In this document: positions 19,011 to 27,755 of the stretch, one piece after another | Layout: each line of letters opens with the position of its first letter | How positions within the stretch are numbered: position 1 is the stretch's first letter | Assembly: GCA_031261085.1 (NCBI GenBank) | Contig: JAISKB010000004.1 | Span: 1-64,000, forward strand | Source of the DNA: Christensenellaceae bacterium | Lineage (GTDB): Bacteria; Bacillota; Clostridia; Christensenellales; CAG-138 | Direction of reading: 5' to 3' | DNA: 64,000 nucleotides | Notes under the pieces: model-generated | What the model was told of the DNA's origin: nothing | The model's database searches: none | The model's input: only the letters and a program-made list of their open reading frames with translations | Program-made: the position numbers and the translations under genes

Positions 19011-20057
19011 ATGGCAACGATCAGACCGATTCAAAAAAGTGAATACAAAGTTTTAGAGGACTTCCTGTATCATGCCATCTTCGTACCGGCGGGATATGGG
19101 ATGCTTCCGCGCGATATAATCTTTACACCCTCAATATTCATGTATATTGAGGACTTTGGCAAGCCGGGCGATGTTTGCCTTGTCGCCGAGGAGGGCGGCG
19201 CAATCGTGGGCGCGGCCTGGTCGCGCATCCTTGCGCAGCCGGGCCAAAAAGGCTTTGGCAATATTGACGCGCAGACCCCGGAGCTTTCCATATCCGTATT
19301 GCCTGCATATAGGGGCCGCGGCATTGGGACGAGGTTGATAGGGTCGCTGACCCGCGCGTTAAGGGGAATGGGGTATTCTTGTCTGTCGCTTTCCGTCCAA
19401 AAAGAGAATGCGGCCGCCCGGCTGTATGCGCGGCTGGGGTTCCAAACCATCCGCGAAAATAGGGAGGATGCCATCATGGCGCTGGACCTGCGCCGTGGAG
19501 CGCAGGCGGTACTCGCCGCCCTGCCCCTGGAAGAACTTTGGAGGCTGTTTCCAATCGAGCTTGCCGAGCACGATTCGAGCTGGGCCGATTGGTATGCCGA
19601 AGAAAAAATCGCATTGCAATCGCTGCTTGGGGATTGCGCGGCGCGGATTGACCATATCGGAAGCACGGCGGTAGACGGGCTTTTGGCAAAGCCCATCGTG
19701 GATATCCTATTACAGGTTCCCGATACATGCGACATAGCAAGTATTCGTGACGCCCTGGTAGAAGGCGGGTGGCTTCTTATGGCGGAGCATTCGCCTTATG
19801 GGGCGTTGGATTTGAATAAAGGCTATACGCCGGAGGGCTTTGCCGACAAGGTGCTGCATCTGCATGTGCGCAGGGTTGGCGACTGGGATGAACTATGGTT
19901 CCGCGATTATTTGGTCCGCCACCCTGGCGCGGCCGCCGAATACGCGGCCCTGAAACGCAGATTGCTTGCGGAATACAAAAATGACCGCGATGCGTATACG
20001 GAGGCGAAAGCCGATTTTATTCGTGATTGCGTTGCAAAAGCAAGGGCAAATCTATAG
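19011..20057 (+). CDS. Fusion of GNAT N-acetyltransferase and GrpB nucleotidyltransferase-like domain
   Basis: A 348-residue two-domain protein. Residues 1 to about 155 are a GNAT acetyltransferase, with the acetyl-CoA loop PAYRGRGIGTRLIGSL and the C-terminal NAAARLYARLGFQ. Residues about 175-345 are a GrpB-family (UPF0157) domain with IDHIGSTAVDGLLAKPIVDI and LHLHVRR, related to nucleotidyltransferases and also found at the C-terminus of some CoaE proteins. GNAT-GrpB fusions occur in Firmicutes but their substrates are unknown; small-molecule or antibiotic modification is possible. It is monocistronic, with a GAAGGGG ribosome site. Confidence 0.88.
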   Translation: MATIRPIQKSEYKVLEDFLYHAIFVPAGYGMLPRDIIFTPSIFMYIEDFGKPGDVCLVAEEGGAIVGAAWSRILAQPGQKGFGNIDAQTPELSISVLPAYRGRGIGTRLIGSLTRALRGMGYSCLSLSVQKENAAARLYARLGFQTIRENREDAIMALDLRRGAQAVLAALPLEELWRLFPIELAEHDSSWADWYAEEKIALQSLLGDCAARIDHIGSTAVDGLLAKPIVDILLQVPDTCDIASIRDALVEGGWLLMAEHSPYGALDLNKGYTPEGFADKVLHLHVRRVGDWDELWFRDYLVRHPGAAAEYAALKRRLLAEYKNDRDAYTEAKADFIRDCVAKARANL

Positions 20058-20106
20058 GAACAAAATTTCTGTTTTAAAAACAATATAATTAATTTTATAA
20101 TACTCA

Positions 20107-20142
20107 TTGACATATCATATTATATTTCATATAATATTGTCA
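20107..20142 (+). promoter_or_regulatory. Promoter overlapped by a palindromic operator, PadR operon
   Basis: TTGACA (20107-20112) and TATAAT (20130-20135) are separated by exactly 17 nt, a consensus sigma-A promoter. The same bases form a dyad at 20108-20142, with TGAC...GTCA outer arms and perfect ATATTATAT / ATATAATAT inner arms. PadR repressors bind such AT-rich dyads, so autorepression of the downstream padR-DUF1700-DUF4097 operon is the natural reading. Confidence 0.75.
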
Positions 20143-20164
20143 GTATCAAAGAGGAGGTGATCCC

Positions 20165-20500
20165 TTGATTTTTCAATTGGGGGGCGCACTGATAGACGGC
20201 TGCGTGCTGGCCGCCCTATCCAAAGAGGACGCCTATGGTTATGCACTTACCCAGCGGGTACGGAGCGCCATGGATGTAAGCGAATCCACACTCTACCCCG
20301 TGCTGCGCAGGATGCAGAAGGAAGGCTATTTAACAGCCTACGATCAAAACTATCAAGGCCGCAACCGCCGTTATTATTCCATGACATCCACGGGCTGGGA
20401 TCGTTACCGGCAAATCGCAAGGGAATGGATAGAGTACCGCGCGCGCGTTGAGGAAATTTTGCTGGAGGGAACGTATGATGACCAAACAAGCCTATCTTGA
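20165..20500 (+). CDS. PadR-family transcriptional regulator
   Basis: A 111-residue winged-helix protein. The core GYALTQRVRSAMDVSESTLYPVLRRMQKEGYLTAYDQ is the PadR DNA-binding domain and the C-terminal helix is the short PadR-s2 dimerisation segment. I chose the TTG at 20165 because AGGAGGTGATC, a nearly full-length Shine-Dalgarno, precedes it. Its end overlaps the next gene by 26 nt. It probably represses its own operon through the dyad in its promoter, responding to an envelope-related or antibiotic signal, as for other PadR-DUF1700-DUF4097 operons. Confidence 0.92.
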   Translation: MIFQLGGALIDGCVLAALSKEDAYGYALTQRVRSAMDVSESTLYPVLRRMQKEGYLTAYDQNYQGRNRRYYSMTSTGWDRYRQIAREWIEYRARVEEILLEGTYDDQTSLS

Positions 20501-21056
20501 TGAATTGCGCCAGCGATTGGCTGGGCTTAACCAAGAGGAAATCGATAGCTGCATCCAATATTATGCAGAGTATTTTGATGAGGCCGGCCCGGATGCCGAG
20601 GCGGAGGTTATCAGCCGCTTGGGTACACCGGTGCAGGTGGTGGCCCAGGTGCGCGCCGACAGGGAGCTCGTACGCTTTGAGGCCGCGCCATCCCCCAAGC
20701 GGGGGCTTAAAACGCTGTGGCTGGTCATATTGGGCATATTCGCCTCGCCCATTGCCCTGCCCATCGCCATCGCGCTATTTGCGGTGCTTTTCGCGGTGCT
20801 GATAGCGCTGTTCGCGGTGCTGGTCGCTTTGGGCGCAGCTGCGCTGAGCATCGGCGTGAGCGGCCTTGCCCTCATCGTCGCGGGCATCGCAATATTACCC
20901 ACACATGTGCCCACCGGCCTGTTTATGCTGGGCTGCGGCCTGCTGTTAACGGTGCTGGGCGCGCTGGCCATATGGGGCGTGGTCACGCTGGGGCAGGTCA
21001 GCATACGGGGCATAATCCACTTGATTAATAAGAGCAGAAAGAGGAAAGCGGCATGA
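20475..21056 (+). CDS. DUF1700 membrane protein (HAAS-domain type)
   Basis: A 193-residue protein. The N-terminal helical domain MTKQAYLDELRQRLAGLNQEE...YYAEYFDEAG...LGTPVQV is the DUF1700/HAAS signature. It is followed by three or four very hydrophobic helices (about 80-175) and a basic end. Such proteins pair with PadR regulators and may sense envelope state or act as an anti-regulator. ATG 20475 or the adjacent 20478 follows GGAGGGA. Its stop overlaps the next ATG by 4 nt. Confidence 0.88.
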   Translation: MMTKQAYLDELRQRLAGLNQEEIDSCIQYYAEYFDEAGPDAEAEVISRLGTPVQVVAQVRADRELVRFEAAPSPKRGLKTLWLVILGIFASPIALPIAIALFAVLFAVLIALFAVLVALGAAALSIGVSGLALIVAGIAILPTHVPTGLFMLGCGLLLTVLGALAIWGVVTLGQVSIRGIIHLINKSRKRKAA

Positions 21057-22072
21057 TTAAAAAGAAAACTTTTTTATGGGCCTGCCTTATCACGGCGCTC
21101 GTTGGGCTTTGCTTTGCCGGGCTGGGGCTGGCGTTGGGCATACAGAACATCGGCCGCACCACCAAGGGCTGGGTTCGCGTTCCAACATCTGATTACATGG
21201 CGGCGCAGCAAGAACTGCCCGCATTCGACTCCCTATATTTGGATATGGATTTGAGCCGGGTGGAGCTGATACCCTCCGACCACTATGCGCTCGACTATAA
21301 CCTGCCCCTGCAGCCGAACGGGCAGGCGGTGGATATACGGCAGGATGGCGGCGCGCTTCGGATCAGCCACCAAAATGACAGCTTCAAATATTTGGATACC
21401 ATCAACTTCGGCTGGCTGCCGCGCTCCAATCACAGGAGCGACTACATCCAAATCACCTATGACGCAAGCAAGCCGCTCAAGCTGGTGGATGTAAAGGTAT
21501 CCGTCGGGGATGTGCACCTAAACGGTGTGGATGCCGAAGCGCTCAGCGTGTATGCGGCGCTGGGCAAGGTGGAATATTCCGGCACGGCCGCGAATGCCAG
21601 CTTCAAACTCGATTGCGGGGATTTTGTCGGCACGGTGCAGGCCGATACCGCCAAGCTGCAGGTATCCCTGGGCGCGGCCAAGCTAACGGGCAGCCATATT
21701 GGCCAATTTACCGCCACTATGGATTGCGGGGATTTCAGCTTTAAGCAAGGCTCCCTGCTGGGCGGCAGCATTACGCAATCCTTGGGCAACATCCGCTTGG
21801 AGGATGCCGACATCGCCAACATGACGCTGGAAAGCGATTGCGGCGATATATCCATTGCGGGCGCGGTTACCGGCAACACCACCATCCGCCTGGATTTGGG
21901 TGACATAAATCTCACCACCCGCCTGCCGCTATCCAGCTACAGCTATAAGGTGGATATGGACTTGGGCAACTTGCAAATCGACGGGCAGCGCGCGAGCGCT
22001 TCCGGCGGGCAGGGGCCCAACCGCCTCGACATCGATTCCTCGACCGGCGATGTGCGCCTTTACTTCAATTGA
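21053..22072 (+). CDS. DUF4097 beta-repeat membrane-anchored protein
   Basis: A 339-residue protein with an N-terminal transmembrane anchor (about residues 7-30) and an extracytoplasmic region of repeated short beta units, many containing DCGDF/DCGDI or LGNI/LGDI (right-handed beta-helix pattern), as in DUF4097 / putative adhesin proteins. It is the last gene of the PadR operon and ends with a terminator. Its function is likely linked to the cell envelope; the ligand is unknown. Confidence 0.85.
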   Translation: MIKKKTFLWACLITALVGLCFAGLGLALGIQNIGRTTKGWVRVPTSDYMAAQQELPAFDSLYLDMDLSRVELIPSDHYALDYNLPLQPNGQAVDIRQDGGALRISHQNDSFKYLDTINFGWLPRSNHRSDYIQITYDASKPLKLVDVKVSVGDVHLNGVDAEALSVYAALGKVEYSGTAANASFKLDCGDFVGTVQADTAKLQVSLGAAKLTGSHIGQFTATMDCGDFSFKQGSLLGGSITQSLGNIRLEDADIANMTLESDCGDISIAGAVTGNTTIRLDLGDINLTTRLPLSSYSYKVDMDLGNLQIDGQRASASGGQGPNRLDIDSSTGDVRLYFN

Positions 22073-22101
22073 TATTTTATCCCGTAATTTCTCGCGGGAG
22101 C

Positions 22102-22128
22102 AAAAAAGTGGCAAAAGCCACTTTTTTG
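22102..22128 (+). terminator. Terminator of the PadR operon
   Basis: Perfect stem AAAAAAGTGGC / GCCACTTTTTT with a 5-nt loop, 30 bp past the DUF4097 stop; the T run is part of the stem. Confidence 0.85.
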
Positions 22129-22777
22129 TTTTGGCCACCCCACAACCCCCACCTAGCGGAGAGAAAATTTGGGGGAATGTTTGTTTCGCGGGGACGTACT
22201 TCTTTGCCCCGCGATTTTGGCTTTTTAGGAACGTTTTCGCGGGGATCCCGGTCCCCGCACCCCGGCTGGGGACGGGGCGCCGTCCCCAGACCCCTTCGCA
22301 TGGAGGGAATGAGTTTTTCAACGGGGTATTTAGGTCGTTCGTCCGTAAAGAGAAGTTATTTCAAGCTGCTTTGGGTTGAAGGGAAAGCTGGACATTGCTC
22401 CAACGGGGGATTGGGGGTGTTAACCCCCAAGTCATCATATAAACATTCCCCTTCCCTGGGGAAGGGGTTAGGGGATGGGGTAAAACTCCATTTGCCATCC
22501 CTCTTTTTTAACCCCCGCAAAGAACTCCAATATAGGCATAAAATCCCATTTTACAGCGCATTTTAATGATATTAAGGTTGCTTTCTCCGCTTTTATCTTA
22601 TATATTATGAATAATAAATATGTATGTATTGCCTTCATAGGCGATATTCGCTAGAATTAACGGATTATTCAAAGGTTATACACATGTGCCGCGCTAAAAA
22701 GGGTTATAATAAGGCAGATAGAAACGAGCAGAATTGTTTCCAAACAACAATATCGCTTTTTTACAAGGAGGAATGTC
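22129..22777. other. Intergenic region with G/C-run repeats
   Basis: This 650-bp stretch has no convincing gene. It contains several imperfect inverted repeats of C- and G-runs: CCCCCACC / GGGGG near 22145-22175, CGCGGGGA / TCCCCGCA near 22240-22260, GGGGACGGGGCGCCGTCCCC near 22270, and CCCCTTCCCTGGGGAAGGGG near 22449-22468. The last resembles dispersed intergenic hairpins at 36573-36656 and 50932-51012. The final 150 bp are AT-rich and probably hold the promoter of the SH3 gene. Confidence 0.6.
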
Positions 22778-24196
22778 ATGAAAAAGAATGTTTCAAAAAT
22801 TATCGGCTTGGTGTTGGTTGCGCTGCTGGTATTCTCTATCGCCGGCACGGCGCTGGCGGATACCATTTTCGCCACATCCGGCAATGCGTATGCGCGCGTT
22901 ACCACCGTTGTATACAGCGGGCCCGGCACCAACAATTTCGTAATGGGCTACATCGGCAAGGGTGACGAAGTGACCGTACTGGGCCTTGCCAACAGCAGCT
23001 GGGCGCAGATTCGCCTAAGCAACGGCGGCACCGGCTATGTGAGCACGGGCGATTTGCAATTTTACAGCAGCACTCCCAACCCGGTTCTGCCCCCCACCTC
23101 ATCCGGCGATGTATATGCCGCCACCCGCCCGCTCAATGTGCGCAGCGGGCCCGGCACCAATTATTCCATCGTGATGACGCTCAATAAGGGCGATCAGGTA
23201 ACCCGCATTGGGCAGGATGGCAAGTGGTATAAAGTCGCCACCGCCAATAATTCCGCCGCGTGGGTATCCTCCGTTTATCTTGCCCCCGTATCCGGCGGCA
23301 GCAGCGGCGGCAGCAACAATGCCACGGGCAGCTATAATATGTATGCCACCACCGGCGTGAACGTCCGTTCCGGCGCCAGCACCAAGTACAATATCGTGGG
23401 CGGGCTCAACCGCGGCGATGGCGTAACGGCGGTGGGCACCAGCGGCAGTTGGACAAAGATCCAGTGGGGCAGCGGCTATGCTTATGTGTTCACCAAGTAC
23501 CTGCAGGGCTCGTATACGGGCGGCGGCAGCAGCGGAGGCGGCAGCACCAGCACGGGCAGCTATACCATGTATGCCACCACCGGCGTAAACATCCGCTCCG
23601 GCGCCAGCACCAAGTACAATATCGTGGGCGGGCTCAACCGCGGCGATAGCGTAACGGCGGTGGGCACCAGCGGCAGTTGGACAAAGATTTTGCTCAGCAA
23701 TAACAGCTATGGCTTTGTGTTCACCAAATACCTGCAATCCGCATACATCGGCGGCGGCAGCAGCGGCGGCACCAACAGCACGGGCAGCTATACCATGTAT
23801 GCCACCACCAACGTCAACCTTCGCTCCGGCCCGGGCAACGACTACAGCGTCATAGGCTCGCTCACCAAGGGCCAGGCGGTAACGGCTACCGGCACCAACG
23901 GCAACTGGACGCAGATACGCTTCGGCAGCAGCTATGCGTATGTGTATACCAGCTACCTCTCCAGCAGCAGCTATGGCTCTGTTGTGCCGCCGGACTATGG
24001 CACCACCCAAAATTCGAACGCCTATGTTACCCGTACCACATACTTTTACAACAGCGCCGCCCTCACCTCGTATCATGGTACATTTGTGGCGGGCGACCGA
24101 ATCGAAGTGCTGTACTACAGCCAAAACGGCTACAGCTATGTGCGTTACAGCAACATGTATGGCTATGTGAACAGCAACGATATTTCGCTGTATTAA
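22778..24196 (+). CDS. Secreted multi-SH3b-repeat protein
   Basis: A 472-residue exported protein: signal peptide (residues 1-27, cleavage after GTALA) followed by six bacterial SH3 domains of about 60 residues (near 32-95, 108-168, 186-244, 262-323, 340-395, 408-470). Each has the NVRSGPGTNY...GDxVT...W.KI pattern and they are joined by Gly/Ser linkers. Repeats three and four are nearly identical in protein and DNA, showing recent duplication. No catalytic domain is present, so it probably binds peptidoglycan or acts as a surface protein. AAGGAGG ribosome site; strong hairpin after the stop. Confidence 0.92.
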   Translation: MKKNVSKIIGLVLVALLVFSIAGTALADTIFATSGNAYARVTTVVYSGPGTNNFVMGYIGKGDEVTVLGLANSSWAQIRLSNGGTGYVSTGDLQFYSSTPNPVLPPTSSGDVYAATRPLNVRSGPGTNYSIVMTLNKGDQVTRIGQDGKWYKVATANNSAAWVSSVYLAPVSGGSSGGSNNATGSYNMYATTGVNVRSGASTKYNIVGGLNRGDGVTAVGTSGSWTKIQWGSGYAYVFTKYLQGSYTGGGSSGGGSTSTGSYTMYATTGVNIRSGASTKYNIVGGLNRGDSVTAVGTSGSWTKILLSNNSYGFVFTKYLQSAYIGGGSSGGTNSTGSYTMYATTNVNLRSGPGNDYSVIGSLTKGQAVTATGTNGNWTQIRFGSSYAYVYTSYLSSSSYGSVVPPDYGTTQNSNAYVTRTTYFYNSAALTSYHGTFVAGDRIEVLYYSQNGYSYVRYSNMYGYVNSNDISLY

Positions 24197-24214
24197 ACGC
24201 AATCGAAACCCATC

Positions 24215-24247
24215 TACAAAGGCGCGCCCTAGGGGCGCGCCTTTGTA
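24215..24247. terminator. Bidirectional terminator hairpin
   Basis: A near-perfect palindrome TACAAAGGCGCGCC...GGCGCGCCTTTGTA between the convergent SH3b gene and livF; very stable, with few extra T residues. Confidence 0.65.
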
Positions 24248-24278
24248 CTACGCGGGGCAAACCGTATTAGGCGCTCGC

Positions 24279-25001
24279 CTATATGGCCAAGTATGCGGAT
24301 CGAACCCGGTCGTCATTGAGCAAGGAGCTAGATTCCCCGCTCAATGCCAAATTTCCCGTTTCCAATACATATCCTCGATCAGAAATCGATAAAGCCATGG
24401 AAGCGTTTTGCTCCACTAACAGAATCGACATGCCCTCATCCCTAAGTCTGCAAATCGTTTTTGCAATTTCTTCTACCAAAATCGGGGAAATGCCCAGAGA
24501 GGGCTCGTCCAGCAACAGCAACTCCGGCTCTCGCATCATACCCCTGGCGATAGCCAACATTTGCTGTTCGCCGCCGCTCATGGTTCCCGCCACTTGTTTT
24601 TTCCTCTCTGCCAGGCGGGGGAAAAGCTCAAAAACATGCTCTGCAATCGCATTGAAGCGATGTCGATTCGGATTGCGCAAAAAACCCATCTGCATGTTGT
24701 TGATTACGCTCATGCCCGGAAAAACGAGCCGCCCTTCCGGCACCAGGCAAATTCCAAGATCTACTCGCTCCCGAATTTTCTTGGCGGTAATATCCTCTCC
24801 TTTGAAGCGAATTTTACCGGATTTTACCGGTTCCAGCCCAGCGATAGCCTTAAGGGTGGTGGATTTTCCTGCGCCATTCGCGCCGATAATCGTTAATATC
24901 TCCTTGGGCTTAATGTGGATTGACAGCCGGCTTACCGCCACAATCTCCCTATAGGTTACGGTCATATCCTCAACGGATAGGATAGCGTCATTCTCAGGCA
25001 T
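24279..25001 (-). CDS. livF: Branched-chain amino acid ABC transporter ATPase LivF
   Basis: A 240-residue ABC ATPase: Walker A GANGAGKST, signature MSGGEQQML, Walker B LLLLDEPSLG, and the typical LivF end VLETGNLALSGESSSLLNDDRVRSAYL. It energises import together with LivG. It is the last gene of the liv operon and overlaps livG by 8 nt. The substrate class is inferred from family; the HAAT family also carries urea, amides or other amino acids. Confidence 0.93.
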   Translation of the reverse strand: MPENDAILSVEDMTVTYREIVAVSRLSIHIKPKEILTIIGANGAGKSTTLKAIAGLEPVKSGKIRFKGEDITAKKIRERVDLGICLVPEGRLVFPGMSVINNMQMGFLRNPNRHRFNAIAEHVFELFPRLAERKKQVAGTMSGGEQQMLAIARGMMREPELLLLDEPSLGISPILVEEIAKTICRLRDEGMSILLVEQNASMALSISDRGYVLETGNLALSGESSSLLNDDRVRSAYLAI

Positions 25002-25788
25002 GGGCAGTCATTCCTTTCCCCAGATATACTTCGATTACCCGCTCGTTCTTCGCGATCTCCTGCGGCAAACCTTCCGCGATTATCCGGCCACCGCTCAATA
25101 CATAAATACGCTCGCAAGCTGTCATTATCAGCTTCATGTTATGCTCGATGACAAGCACGGCCGTTCCTCCACGATTGATTTCCTGCAAAAGCTCCATCGT
25201 TTCCGCAGTTTCATGAGGGTTCAATCCCGCAGCCGGTTCATCCAGCGCCAAAAGCTTCGGCTCCGTCGCAAGGCCCATTGCTATGCCCAGCTTCTTCTGC
25301 TTTCCATACGGTAGGTTTCCGCTCACCATATCCATGTCATCCAGCATGCCCACCATGCTTAGGACCTTTTCCGCCCGCTCTTGCGCATCCCGGGTTTTCT
25401 TCTGGGTTAACTTCAAAGAAACGAGAGGATAGATAAAGCGCTCTAAGAAGCTAAAATCCTCATGAAGGTAGGCGGCCACCAGCACGTTTTCCTTTACCGT
25501 GAGCTGTCTAAAAGCCAGTGTACTCTGAAAAGTCCGGGTTAACCCCGCCCGCACAATCTCATGCGGTTTTTTTCCGAGCAATTCTTTCCCATCGAATATG
25601 ACGCTTCCGCCGTCGGCCTTTGCGTAGCCTGTGAAAATGTTAAACAGAGTCGTTTTTCCCGCCCCATTCGGGCCAATCACGCCAATCAAAGGCGACTTTT
25701 CTCCCGGGCGGTCTTCCACTGTTAAATCAATGCCTGAAAAAACCTGCAATCCCTGAAAGCTCTTGCTCAGGTTTCTAATCTCCAACAA
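24994..25788 (-). CDS. livG: Branched-chain amino acid ABC transporter ATPase LivG
   Basis: A 264-residue ABC ATPase with Walker A GPNGAGKTT, LivG-type signature LPYGKQKKL instead of LSGGQ, and Walker B LLALDEPAAGLNP followed by IEHNMKLIM. It forms the ATPase pair with LivF. The gene starts 15 nt after livM, with an AAAGGGGGG ribosome site. Confidence 0.94.
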   Translation of the reverse strand: MLEIRNLSKSFQGLQVFSGIDLTVEDRPGEKSPLIGVIGPNGAGKTTLFNIFTGYAKADGGSVIFDGKELLGKKPHEIVRAGLTRTFQSTLAFRQLTVKENVLVAAYLHEDFSFLERFIYPLVSLKLTQKKTRDAQERAEKVLSMVGMLDDMDMVSGNLPYGKQKKLGIAMGLATEPKLLALDEPAAGLNPHETAETMELLQEINRGGTAVLVIEHNMKLIMTACERIYVLSGGRIIAEGLPQEIAKNERVIEVYLGKGMTAHA

Positions 25789-25803
25789 AAGAATCCCCCC
25801 TTT

Positions 25804-26757
25804 CTAAGTCTGCTGCTTGCGCTGCTTTATTTTATTTGTTTGTTGTTTTAGGGTGCCAATTAATCCCTTGGGGAACAGCATCACTACCAGAATCATAATG
25901 AGCGCGAAGATTACGAGCCGGAATTCTCCTATACTTCTCAGCCCCTCATTAAATCCAACGTAAATCAGCGCCCCAAACAGAGGGCCCCAAAGCTCTCCGC
26001 TGCCGCCGATTAGCACCATGAGCAGGCCAATCGTCGTGTACTGCATCGAAAGAAAATCCGGCACTACGATTCGGTAAGCCATGGCATTCAAGCCGCCCGA
26101 CAGCGCCGTAATAGCCCCTGCGGTCGCAAACGCAAACACCTTATATGCCGTCGGATTGACGCCGACCGAGTCGGCTAAGGGCTCGCTATCCCTAATGGAC
26201 ATCAAAATCTTACCAGTATGTGAGCGCATCAGCGTGCGAAGGCCAAGGAAACAGAGCACCGCCAACAAAACGGAAAGCAGATAGACCTGAGTTTGATATT
26301 CAAACCTGCCCAAAAACAGGCCCATCGAGGTGGGCTGTACCATAAGGCCCATTGGCCCTCTGGTTACAGGCATCCAGTTTATGGCGATTACCCGCAGCAT
26401 CTCGGAAACGCCCAGAGTAGTAATAAAGAAGTAGACGGATTGCAGCCTTAACGATAGCATGCCGACTGCCAATCCTAAAACTGCGCCTATAATCATGGCT
26501 CCCAAAAGGCTGAGTATGCCGTATTGATGCATGTTCATCATCAGCCCTGTCACATAAGCGCCCACTCCCCAAAAACCCGCCTGCCCAAAGGAGCGAATCC
26601 CCGTATAGCCCATAAGCAGATTCATTGCCATGGCGTAAATGAAATAGAGCAGCATCGCTTGTGCAATCCCCAAAATGTAAGCGTTCGTAAGGAAGGGGAA
26701 CGCAACGACTAAGACCAGCGCAACAGCTATGGTTATCCGGGTCCATGTCCTTTTCAT
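25804..26757 (-). CDS. livM: Branched-chain amino acid ABC transporter permease LivM
   Basis: A 317-residue polytopic permease with about eight to ten hydrophobic helices, including the LivM motif GYTGIRSFGQAGFWGVGAYVTGL, and a KKR-rich tail. It forms the membrane channel with LivH. The start codon directly follows the livH stop with no gap. Confidence 0.93.
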   Translation of the reverse strand: MKRTWTRITIAVALVLVVAFPFLTNAYILGIAQAMLLYFIYAMAMNLLMGYTGIRSFGQAGFWGVGAYVTGLMMNMHQYGILSLLGAMIIGAVLGLAVGMLSLRLQSVYFFITTLGVSEMLRVIAINWMPVTRGPMGLMVQPTSMGLFLGRFEYQTQVYLLSVLLAVLCFLGLRTLMRSHTGKILMSIRDSEPLADSVGVNPTAYKVFAFATAGAITALSGGLNAMAYRIVVPDFLSMQYTTIGLLMVLIGGSGELWGPLFGALIYVGFNEGLRSIGEFRLVIFALIMILVVMLFPKGLIGTLKQQTNKIKQRKQQT

Positions 26758-27630
26758 CTAGAGTTTCACCCCCTTGGATTTGCCAATCAAGCCTTCCGGC
26801 TTTAAAATTAGCAACACAATCAGCAGCACAAAGGCGATTGCCGGCGTCCACTGAGATGGAATGATGATCGTAAACAAGCTTTCCGCAAGGCCTAAAAGCA
26901 AGCCGCCTATAATGGCTCCCGGAATGCTCCCCAATCCTCCCAACACCACGATAGCAAAGCACTTGGTCATAATGCCGCTCCCCATATTGGGGGCCAAAGA
27001 ATAGAGCGCGCTTACCAGCACGCCGCTGATGGCAGCCAAAACAGCACCCATGGTGAAAGCGAGGTTATGCATTCGTTTTGTATCAATTCCCACGATTTCG
27101 GCTGCCGTCCTTTGCTCGGATATCGCCCAGATCATTTTGCCAAAAGTCGTATGGTGGATAACCAAATATACGCCTAAGTTTAACAAAAGTCCCATCCCAA
27201 CGACAATGAGTTTTTGGATGGTAAGAAAAACCGGCCCAATTTGAAATACGACTTGGAAAGGAGATGAAACCATACGGGGCGTTGCCTTAAAGATTAATAA
27301 TACCAAGTTGCTTAAAAGCGTACTGACGCCAAAAGTAGCGAGCATGGCGTTAATCGGCTCCAAATGGGATGCAGGCTGTACGACCGTCATTCCGAAGAAA
27401 TAGCCAATGAGTGCTACCAATAGCACGGACAGAACACAGCCCACCACATAGGGGAGCCCTAAATACTGCATCAGGGCGCTTAATATATAAGCCCCCAGCA
27501 TGTATAGCTCGCCATGGCTCAGGTTCATCATGCGAAGCACTCCGAACACCAGGGTCAACCCTGTCGCTACCAGCGCGTATGACATGCCAAGAACTAGCCC
27601 GTTGGCTGCTTGTTGTAGCACGATATCCAA
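26758..27630 (-). CDS. livH: Branched-chain amino acid ABC transporter permease LivH
   Basis: A 290-residue permease. I chose the TTG start at 27630 (giving MDIVLQQAANGLVLG) because it follows a GGAGG site at normal spacing and matches the family N-terminus; the upstream extension from 27699 has no support. The motif LVFGVLRMMNLSHGELYMLGAY is typical of LivH. It follows the binding-protein gene by 126 bp; a hairpin or processing site in that gap may let the binding protein be made in excess. Confidence 0.92.
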   Translation of the reverse strand: MDIVLQQAANGLVLGMSYALVATGLTLVFGVLRMMNLSHGELYMLGAYILSALMQYLGLPYVVGCVLSVLLVALIGYFFGMTVVQPASHLEPINAMLATFGVSTLLSNLVLLIFKATPRMVSSPFQVVFQIGPVFLTIQKLIVVGMGLLLNLGVYLVIHHTTFGKMIWAISEQRTAAEIVGIDTKRMHNLAFTMGAVLAAISGVLVSALYSLAPNMGSGIMTKCFAIVVLGGLGSIPGAIIGGLLLGLAESLFTIIIPSQWTPAIAFVLLIVLLILKPEGLIGKSKGVKL

Positions 27631-27755
27631 TTTGCAGCTCCTCCATTTTTCACAATGCCAAAGTTTGATACCTAAAAAGCGGGGCCTGTGCGATCCCATC
27701 TGGAGCGGCAGAACCCCGCTTTGTTCAGTGTGAGCGGATAAGAACAGCCTTTAAT

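Noticed and set aside
23099..24202. Long (367-aa) minus-strand ORF
   Set aside because: Antisense shadow of the repetitive GC-rich SH3b gene; low-complexity Ala/Gly/Ile composition.
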